From: WHSP01 sp964424945
Lineage (GTDB): Bacteria > Gemmatimonadota > Gemmatimonadetes > Longimicrobiales > Longimicrobiaceae
DNA: 10,982 nucleotides
NCBI GenBank assembly: GCA_964424945.1
Contig: CAYRLB010000087.1
Span: 1-10,982, forward strand
Reading direction: 5' to 3'
Below, one piece after another: positions 6,527 to 10,982 of this stretch. Position 1 is the stretch's first letter. The number at the start of each line of letters is the position of its first letter. Below the pieces are notes generated by a model. The model made no database searches. It was not told the origin of the DNA and saw nothing but the letters and a program-made list of their open reading frames with translations. Both the position numbers and the translations under genes were made by a program.

Positions 6527-6964
6527 CTATCTCTCCGGACCTTCCGACTTGTTCCCCTCCGCCGGTTGGAATTCCAGCGAAGCCGAGTTCACGCAGTAGC
6601 GCAGCCCCGTTGGATCCGGGCCATCGGGGAAGATGTGGCCAAGATGCGCATCGCAGCGGCTGCAGAGTGCCTCGACCCGACGCATCCCGTGAGAGAGGTC
6701 GGTTTCGGTTGCGATGGCATCGTCGCTTGCAGGCCGGAAGAAGCTCGGCCAGCCGCTCCCCGAATCGTACTTCGTGTCCGAGCTGAACAGCTCCGCGCCG
6801 CAGCAGACACATCGGTAGGTGCCATCGGCCTTGTTGTCGTTGTACTTCCCTGTGAATGGACGCTCCGTCCCCTTCTGACGGGCGATCGTGTACTGCTCAG
6901 GGGTAAGCTGCTGTCGCCATTCATCTTCGTTCTTTCGAACGGCGTCTTTCGGGTCCTTGGACAT
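6527..6964 (-). CDS. msrB: Peptide-methionine (R)-S-oxide reductase MsrB
   Basis: 145 residues of a single-domain MsrB, which reduces methionine-R-sulfoxide in proteins back to methionine using thioredoxin. Both zinc-binding CxxC pairs are present (C52/C55 in YRCVCCGAELF, C101/C104 in LCSRCDAHLGHIF), as are SGSGWPSF (68-75) and the catalytic cysteine C124 in RYCVNSASLEF. No signal peptide or MsrA fusion is seen, so it should act in the cytosol. ATG 6964 (MSKDPKDAV) is preferred. The frame stays open to an ATG at 7036, but those 24 residues (Ser/Arg-rich) are not MsrB-like. A TATTCT hexamer upstream, near 7005-7010, could serve as a -10, though the -35 is poor. The C-terminal tail after 134 is short and hydrophilic. 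It is last in the minus-strand series, 96 bases after coaA. Confidence 0.96.
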   Translation of the reverse strand: MSKDPKDAVRKNEDEWRQQLTPEQYTIARQKGTERPFTGKYNDNKADGTYRCVCCGAELFSSDTKYDSGSGWPSFFRPASDDAIATETDLSHGMRRVEALCSRCDAHLGHIFPDGPDPTGLRYCVNSASLEFQPAEGNKSEGPER

Positions 6965-7060
6965 ATCTGTAACACTCACTCGTTCGGATGAGGTTCTGCT
7001 GCTTGAGAATACACCAGATGCTCCGGCATGGGTCACATCATCGCAAGCGATTGCCCGTTC

Positions 7061-8002
7061 TCAGAGCTGACGGAGCCTCACCGTGTGCACCGCATGGCCC
7101 GGTCCCTTCTGCAGAATGAGGCTCGCGCGTTCGCGGGTCGGCTCGATGTTCTCCAGCAGGTTTCGCTCATTGATGCTCATCCAGATCGACGTCGCCGTTT
7201 CGACTGCCTCCTCATGCGAGAGGGCCGCGAATCGGTGGAAGTACGACTTCGGATCCTGGAAGACCGTCTCTCGAAGCTTCAGGAAGCGCTCGACATACCA
7301 GCCGCGCAGATCCTCGACCGAGGCGTCGACGTAGATGGAAAAGTCGAAGAAGTCCGACACGAAGAGAGGCGCCGCAGAGCCCGTCTGCAGGACGTTGAGC
7401 CCTTCGAGGATCACGATATCCGGCCCTTCCACACGCTGCTCCTCTCCCTCCACGATGTCGTATCGCAGATGGGAGTAGAGGGGAACGGCCAGCGGAGACC
7501 TTCCTGATTTCAGCTCCGAGACGAAGGAAAGGAGCCGCCGGACGTCATAACTTTCGGGAAAGCCCTTCCGATCCATGAGGCCCCGGGCTTCGAGCTCCCG
7601 GTTCGGAAAGAGGAAGCCATCCGTCGTGATGAGGTCGACCCGCGGGTGGGTCGGCCATCGGGTGAGAACCGCCTGCAGGATCCTCGCTGTCGTCGATTTC
7701 CCCGCCGCCACACTGCCGGCGACGCCGATGACGTAGGGCGTCTTGGCCGGCAGCCCGCCGAGGAAGGTTTCCGTCACCCGGTGGAGGCTTCTTGCGGCTT
7801 CGACGTGGAAGCTGAGAAGCCGGGCGAGCGGCACATAGATGTCCTTCACCTCTCCAAGCGAGACTTCCTCGTTCAGGCCGCGAAGTTCGATGAGGTCGGC
7901 CTCGACCAGCGGGGTCGGCAGGGACTCGCCCAGCCTGGCCCACTCGGGCCGATGGAAGTCTACGTAGGGTGTGATCAGCGCTTCGGCGGGCTTCGTCGTC
8001 AT
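7061..8002 (-). CDS. coaA: Pantothenate kinase, type I (CoaA)
   Basis: 313 residues, close to the 316 of Escherichia coli CoaA. It phosphorylates pantothenate with ATP, the first and usually rate-limiting step of coenzyme A synthesis, in the cytosol. Seen motifs: P-loop GSVAAGKST (96-104), LITTDGFLFPN (124-134; D128 is the expected catalytic aspartate), RKGFPESYD (145-153), PLYSHLRYDI (174-183), DIVILEGLNVLQTG (195-208), and FFDFSIYVDA (218-227) with the lid region after it. All family landmarks are intact and in order. The start at ATG 8002 gives the usual N-terminal YVDFHRPEWARL segment (13-24); a G-rich run directly abuts the ATG and is a poor Shine-Dalgarno site. It begins 39 bases after the histidine kinase stop, so shared transcription is likely, though no functional tie is evident. 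Confidence 0.96.
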   Translation of the reverse strand: MTTKPAEALITPYVDFHRPEWARLGESLPTPLVEADLIELRGLNEEVSLGEVKDIYVPLARLLSFHVEAARSLHRVTETFLGGLPAKTPYVIGVAGSVAAGKSTTARILQAVLTRWPTHPRVDLITTDGFLFPNRELEARGLMDRKGFPESYDVRRLLSFVSELKSGRSPLAVPLYSHLRYDIVEGEEQRVEGPDIVILEGLNVLQTGSAAPLFVSDFFDFSIYVDASVEDLRGWYVERFLKLRETVFQDPKSYFHRFAALSHEEAVETATSIWMSINERNLLENIEPTRERASLILQKGPGHAVHTVRLRQL

Positions 8003-8041
8003 GCCCCCGCCGGACTGATGTTCAGCACTTTACGGCAGCCA

Positions 8042-9961
8042 TCACTTCGAGATATTGAGCAGGTCAGCAGGTTGTTCAATGGTGTCTTGTCCATCCAGTG
8101 CACCGACATCGATGCTGTATGTAGTCTCCTCGGGATCCTGAATTCTGGAGCCGGGGAGCCAGAGGGTGAAGCTCGAGCCTTTTCCGACTTCGCTGGTAAC
8201 GGTGATATCTCCGCCCATCGATCGGGCGAGTCGAAGACTGATCGCCAGGCCGAGACCGGCGCCGCCATGCTTCCGGGTGTAGCCGCGGTCTCCCTGCACG
8301 AATGCTTCGAAGATATCTTCGCGCTGCTCCTCAGGGATCCCCACCCCGTTGTCGGATACCGTCACGCGCGTCCAGATACTCGTTCTGGAATCAGCGCCTT
8401 CCGTCGCGACGCTGTCACATGTGATGCGGATCTGCCCCCCGCGGTCGGTGAACTTGATGGCGTTCGAGAGCAGGTTCACCAGGATCTGATCGACCCGCTG
8501 CGGGTCGCCGTGGTAGAAGAGCTCGCCCGCTTCTTCGCAGTTGTCGGTGATGACGAGGTCCTTCTCGTCGGCCTGCGGACGCAGAACCGTAAGCGCTGTC
8601 GCCACCGAGCTGGCGGCGAGAGACTGCGCGAAGTCCATGCGAAGTCGGCCCGACTCGATTCGCGCCATGTCCAGCACCTGATCGACGAGATTGACCAGGT
8701 GCCGGCCGCTCACACGAACCCGCTCGAGCTGATTACTCTGCGCCTGGTTGATGGGGCCATCGATGCCGAGGAGCAGCAGATCGGTATAGCCGATGATGGC
8801 GTTGATCGGCGTGCGGATCTCGTGCGACATCGTGGCGAGAAACTCGGATTTTGCACGACTTGCCCGTTCCAGTTCCTCGGCAAGAGACTGCGCCGTCTCG
8901 TACTGTCGCGTCAGCTCGGCGTGGGAGGTCTGAACGCGCGTGGCCATGTGGTTGTAGGCCGCGGCGAGCACGCTGAGTTCGTCGTTGCCCGGCAGCTCGA
9001 TGCGGCGCCCGTAGTCGCCTTCAGCGATCGCTTCAGAGGCCAGCCGAAGTGACCGGATCGGGCGGGTGATGCGGCGGCTCAGGATCCATGCGGCGATGGC
9101 GCCGATGAGACAGAGCGTGCCACCAGCCAGCAGCGAATGTCGGAGGAAGGCGTTCGGCCTGTCCTGGATCACCGAGCGCGGCGCCAGGACGATGATGCTC
9201 CAGGGGCTTCCGTCGACCACCTGCGAGTGGGCGAAGACCGTCCCGCGATCTCCCGCTTCGAATTGCAATGCACCCTGGAAGGGCGCGACGTCCGGAGGAT
9301 CGGAAAGGCCCTCCGAGAGAGAGATCCAGGGGCCATCCGCCGAGCTGTTCCCGAAGAGCAGCTCGACATCGGCACCGAATAGCGAGGTGAAGGGATTCTC
9401 GGCCATGGCGCTCCCGCCGATGAGCCGGAGTTCGGCGAGGTGGCCGAGCGCCACCCCATCTTCATCGATGGGAAGACTGATCCAGAAGAAGGCGCTGTCG
9501 CCGACGGCGAAGAACTCCCCGAAGCCAACCGCCGGCATCCGGTCGAGCGGCAGGGGAGGCCCGTCGAGTGAGCTTCTTCCCAGCTCCAGAAGAGGAACGC
9601 GGCTTTCGTCGAGCAGAAGGATGCGTGCGCCAGGCTCCGCTCCCGATCGAAGCCGCCCCAGCGCCCCCTGGACCGCTTCCCGATCCTCCGGCGCCCGGGT
9701 CTCCAGATAGGTCCGGATCGCCGGGTCATTGCCGACGGCGCGCATCGTCGCCATCCGGGCGGGTATCGTCGGCCCCAGGAGACCGGCGAGATCGTTTGCA
9801 ATGAGAGCGATCCGGCTCCTCACATTTTCGACCGCAGCCCGCTCGACCTCGGAGTAGCCGAGGAAAATCGCCGCGCTCAGCGTCGCGACGAGCAGCCCGA
9901 TGATGAGAAGGGGAAGTTTGTAGGCCAGCGACAGGCTGGCCCGCCGCTCAGATGTCTTCAT
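8042..9961 (-). CDS. Membrane sensor histidine kinase (periplasmic sensor, HAMP, HisKA, HATPase)
   Basis: 639 residues of an inner-membrane two-component kinase. Order: TM1 about 13-35, a periplasmic region of about 240 residues (36-272) with no cysteines, TM2 about 275-295, HAMP about 296-348 (RRITRPIRSL ... GNDELSVLAAAYNHM), a short coiled coil (349-372), HisKA with the phospho-acceptor H380 in SHEIRTPINAIIGY (379-392), and an HATPase_c domain with the N-box NLLSNAIKF (496-504), G1 DNGVGIPEE (537-545) and G2 GGAGLGLAI (566-574). The periplasmic part, with one ARILLLDES strand and a later ADVELLFGN strand, looks like a double-Cache ligand sensor, which I infer from size and layout only. It has no receiver or Hpt domain, and no response-regulator gene is in the window. 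The last 30 residues after 608 are an acidic tail. ATG 9961 is preceded by GAGAGGGA at suitable spacing. The signal and target are unknown. Confidence 0.93.
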   Translation of the reverse strand: MKTSERRASLSLAYKLPLLIIGLLVATLSAAIFLGYSEVERAAVENVRSRIALIANDLAGLLGPTIPARMATMRAVGNDPAIRTYLETRAPEDREAVQGALGRLRSGAEPGARILLLDESRVPLLELGRSSLDGPPLPLDRMPAVGFGEFFAVGDSAFFWISLPIDEDGVALGHLAELRLIGGSAMAENPFTSLFGADVELLFGNSSADGPWISLSEGLSDPPDVAPFQGALQFEAGDRGTVFAHSQVVDGSPWSIIVLAPRSVIQDRPNAFLRHSLLAGGTLCLIGAIAAWILSRRITRPIRSLRLASEAIAEGDYGRRIELPGNDELSVLAAAYNHMATRVQTSHAELTRQYETAQSLAEELERASRAKSEFLATMSHEIRTPINAIIGYTDLLLLGIDGPINQAQSNQLERVRVSGRHLVNLVDQVLDMARIESGRLRMDFAQSLAASSVATALTVLRPQADEKDLVITDNCEEAGELFYHGDPQRVDQILVNLLSNAIKFTDRGGQIRITCDSVATEGADSRTSIWTRVTVSDNGVGIPEEQREDIFEAFVQGDRGYTRKHGGAGLGLAISLRLARSMGGDITVTSEVGKGSSFTLWLPGSRIQDPEETTYSIDVGALDGQDTIEQPADLLNISK

Positions 9962-9995
9962 CGGCTGGTATCCCTCTCACCTGGCGGATTGAAGG

Positions 9996-10013
9996 GGAGC
10001 GGGATATCGCTCC
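9996..10013. repeat. Small inverted repeat between terC and the histidine kinase gene
   Basis: GGAGCG (9996-10001), a GGATAT loop and CGCTCC (10008-10013) form a 6-bp perfect stem 42 bases after the terC stop and 35 bases before the kinase start. It could attenuate or end transcription between the two genes. There is no T-run after it on the minus strand, so the call is tentative. Confidence 0.3.
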
Positions 10014-10054
10014 ACGGACCGCGAATGGCGCCAACCCCGCTCCTGGATGGACCA

Positions 10055-10828
10055 CTACTGGCCTCCTGCCGCGGCGCGAGCAGCGACAACTGTCCTGCCG
10101 ACCGATTCCTTCAGCTGTACCGGCCCATCCGGCGCTTTGCGCAGCCGCAGGTTCAGCATCTCCACAAGCACACTGAAGCCCATCGCGAAATAGATGTACC
10201 CCTTCGAGATATGCTGCTCGAAGCCTTCCGCTATGAGCGTCACGCCGATCAGGAGCAGGAAGCTCAGGGCGAGCATCTTCACGGTCGGATGCCGCTCCAC
10301 GAAGGCGCTGATGGATCCCGCCGACAGGAGCATCACCCCGACCGCCACGACTACCGCCGCGATCATCACGGGGACCTCATCAACCATCCCGACCGCCGTG
10401 ATCACCGAATCGAGGGAGAAGACGATGTCCAGGAGCAGAATCTGAATAATGACGCTGCGGAAGGATACCTGCCCTTTGACCTCCGTCCGGTCGACCCCCT
10501 CGAGCTTGTGATGGATCTCGCTCGTGCTCTTCCCGACGAGGAAGAGGCCGCCGATGATGAGGATCAGGTCGCGCCCTGAAATTCCCTGTCCGAACACTTC
10601 GAAGAGGGGGGCGGTGAGCCCGATGATCCAGGCGAGCGTCAGAAGAAGCAGCACCCGGGTGATCATCGCCAGGGCGAGTCCGATATTCCGTGCTCTGGCC
10701 TGCTGTTCCTGCGGCAGCTTGCCCGACAGAATCGATATGAAAACGATGTTGTCGATGCCCAGAACGATCTCGAGCGCGGTGAGGGTCAGGAACGCGATCC
10801 ATATCGAGGGGTCGGACAGCCATCCCAT
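10055..10828 (-). CDS. TerC family integral membrane protein (YoaE-like)
   Basis: 257 residues, nearly all in hydrophobic helices (seven to eight by eye: about 10-33, 50-72, 86-100, 124-146, 153-175, 185-203, 208-226). It carries the TerC-family acidic motifs within membranes: EIVLGIDNIVF with E20 and D26, and LLLDIVFSLDSV with D134 and D140. The opening LSDPSIWIAFLTLTALEIVLGIDN is very close to the N-terminal half of Escherichia coli YoaE, but the CBS and CorC domains of that larger protein are absent, so this is the short form. Characterised relatives such as Alx, YkoY and YceF export manganese; older work linked TerC to tellurite resistance. No tellurite genes are nearby, so a metal-export role is the better guess. 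ATG 10828 has only GGAT as a weak ribosome-binding site. It is first of the minus-strand genes in the window. Confidence 0.93.
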   Translation of the reverse strand: MGWLSDPSIWIAFLTLTALEIVLGIDNIVFISILSGKLPQEQQARARNIGLALAMITRVLLLLTLAWIIGLTAPLFEVFGQGISGRDLILIIGGLFLVGKSTSEIHHKLEGVDRTEVKGQVSFRSVIIQILLLDIVFSLDSVITAVGMVDEVPVMIAAVVVAVGVMLLSAGSISAFVERHPTVKMLALSFLLLIGVTLIAEGFEQHISKGYIYFAMGFSVLVEMLNLRLRKAPDGPVQLKESVGRTVVAARAAAGGQ

Positions 10829-10883
10829 ACGGATCCAGGTGCAGGGTGTCGGAAAGGAACTGGCGGAAGATGCGGCGCAACTG

Positions 10884-10911
10884 CAGGGCGCGACAGGCTG
10901 TCGCGACCCTG
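10884..10911. repeat. Long near-perfect palindrome upstream of terC
   Basis: CAGGG plus CGCGACAG (10884-10896), a single G, then CTGTCGCG (10898-10905), a lone A bulge, and CCCTG (10907-10911). The arms pair over 13 bp with one bulged base and almost no spacer. It lies 56 bases before the terC start on the minus strand and could be an operator, a leader hairpin or the end of an upstream gene's terminator. There is no T-run on either side. It does not resemble the conserved core of the yybP-ykoY manganese riboswitch. Confidence 0.5.
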
Positions 10912-10982
10912 TCTACTGTGGGGGCGTGCTGCCCAGCGGACTTGAAAGCGGAGCCGTCCGGGCTCGGCGGCAAGATAGGTTG

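Noticed and set aside
7646..9052. Long plus-strand open frame of 468 codons
   Set aside because: It lies antisense to coaA and the histidine kinase gene, both of which have intact motif-rich frames. The translation has no recognisable domain and is of the low-information kind expected opposite GC-rich genes.
10380..10973. Minus-strand open frame of 197 codons overlapping terC
   Set aside because: Most of it lies in another frame of the clear TerC coding sequence. The part upstream of terC shows no recognisable protein.
10829..10982. yybP-ykoY manganese riboswitch ahead of terC
   Set aside because: TerC genes often carry it, so I looked for its conserved GGGGAGUAG and CCCUAC-type segments in the minus-strand leader and did not find them. 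Only the palindrome described separately is present.
1..10982. Mobile element, phage, CRISPR, toxin-antitoxin or tRNA gene
   Set aside because: I found no transposase or integrase motifs, terminal repeats, regularly spaced repeats, paired small genes or tRNA-like cloverleaf in the intergenic sequence. The genes are housekeeping or metabolic in character with uniform base composition.

Overview
The window is a GC-rich (roughly two-thirds G+C) bacterial chromosomal segment. An Omp85-type outer-membrane protein with a signal peptide shows a diderm host. The gene set and the general look of the proteins would suit Gemmatimonadota or a similar environmental diderm. That placement is an impression and was not tested. 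A run of exactly 100 N at 4395-4494 marks a scaffold join in a draft or metagenome-assembled genome. I see no insertion sequence, integrase, CRISPR array, tRNA or rRNA, so this looks like ordinary core-type chromosome and not an accessory island.

Layout. At the left edge (1-380, minus) is the N-terminal part of a MaeB-type malic enzyme. A 278-base divergent intergenic region (381-658) separates it from a plus-strand block of five genes. These are an Omp85/BamA-like outer-membrane protein, an amidohydrolase of the MtaD/TrzN/aminofutalosine-deaminase type, a class I SAM methyltransferase (cut by the gap), an FAD-dependent oxidoreductase of the geranylgeranyl-reductase type (its start lost in the gap), and a LACTB2-like metallo-beta-lactamase-fold hydrolase. 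These genes abut or overlap, so they are probably one transcription unit. The block ends at a perfect hairpin between convergent genes (6495-6513).

From the right, four genes run on the minus strand: a TerC-family membrane protein, a two-TM hybrid-less sensor histidine kinase, type I pantothenate kinase (coaA) and methionine sulfoxide reductase B (msrB). Spacings are 93, 39 and 96 bases. They could be co-transcribed, but they share no obvious pathway. MsrB (methionine repair) and TerC (metal-ion export in characterised relatives) both suit a stress theme, and the kinase has no response regulator in view.

The most interesting part is the amidohydrolase, methyltransferase, flavoprotein and MBL-hydrolase run. 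Two readings fit: quinone or isoprenoid-lipid tailoring (aminofutalosine deaminase, MenG-like and MenJ-like roles), or the tailoring part of a type III polyketide (alkylresorcinol/alkylquinone-like) cluster whose synthase is not in view. The sequence alone does not decide between them. Smaller items worth a look are a G8 tract inside the outer-membrane gene, a 13-bp near-perfect palindrome upstream of terC, competing short hairpins upstream of the Omp85 gene, and an insertion in the MBL hydrolase.
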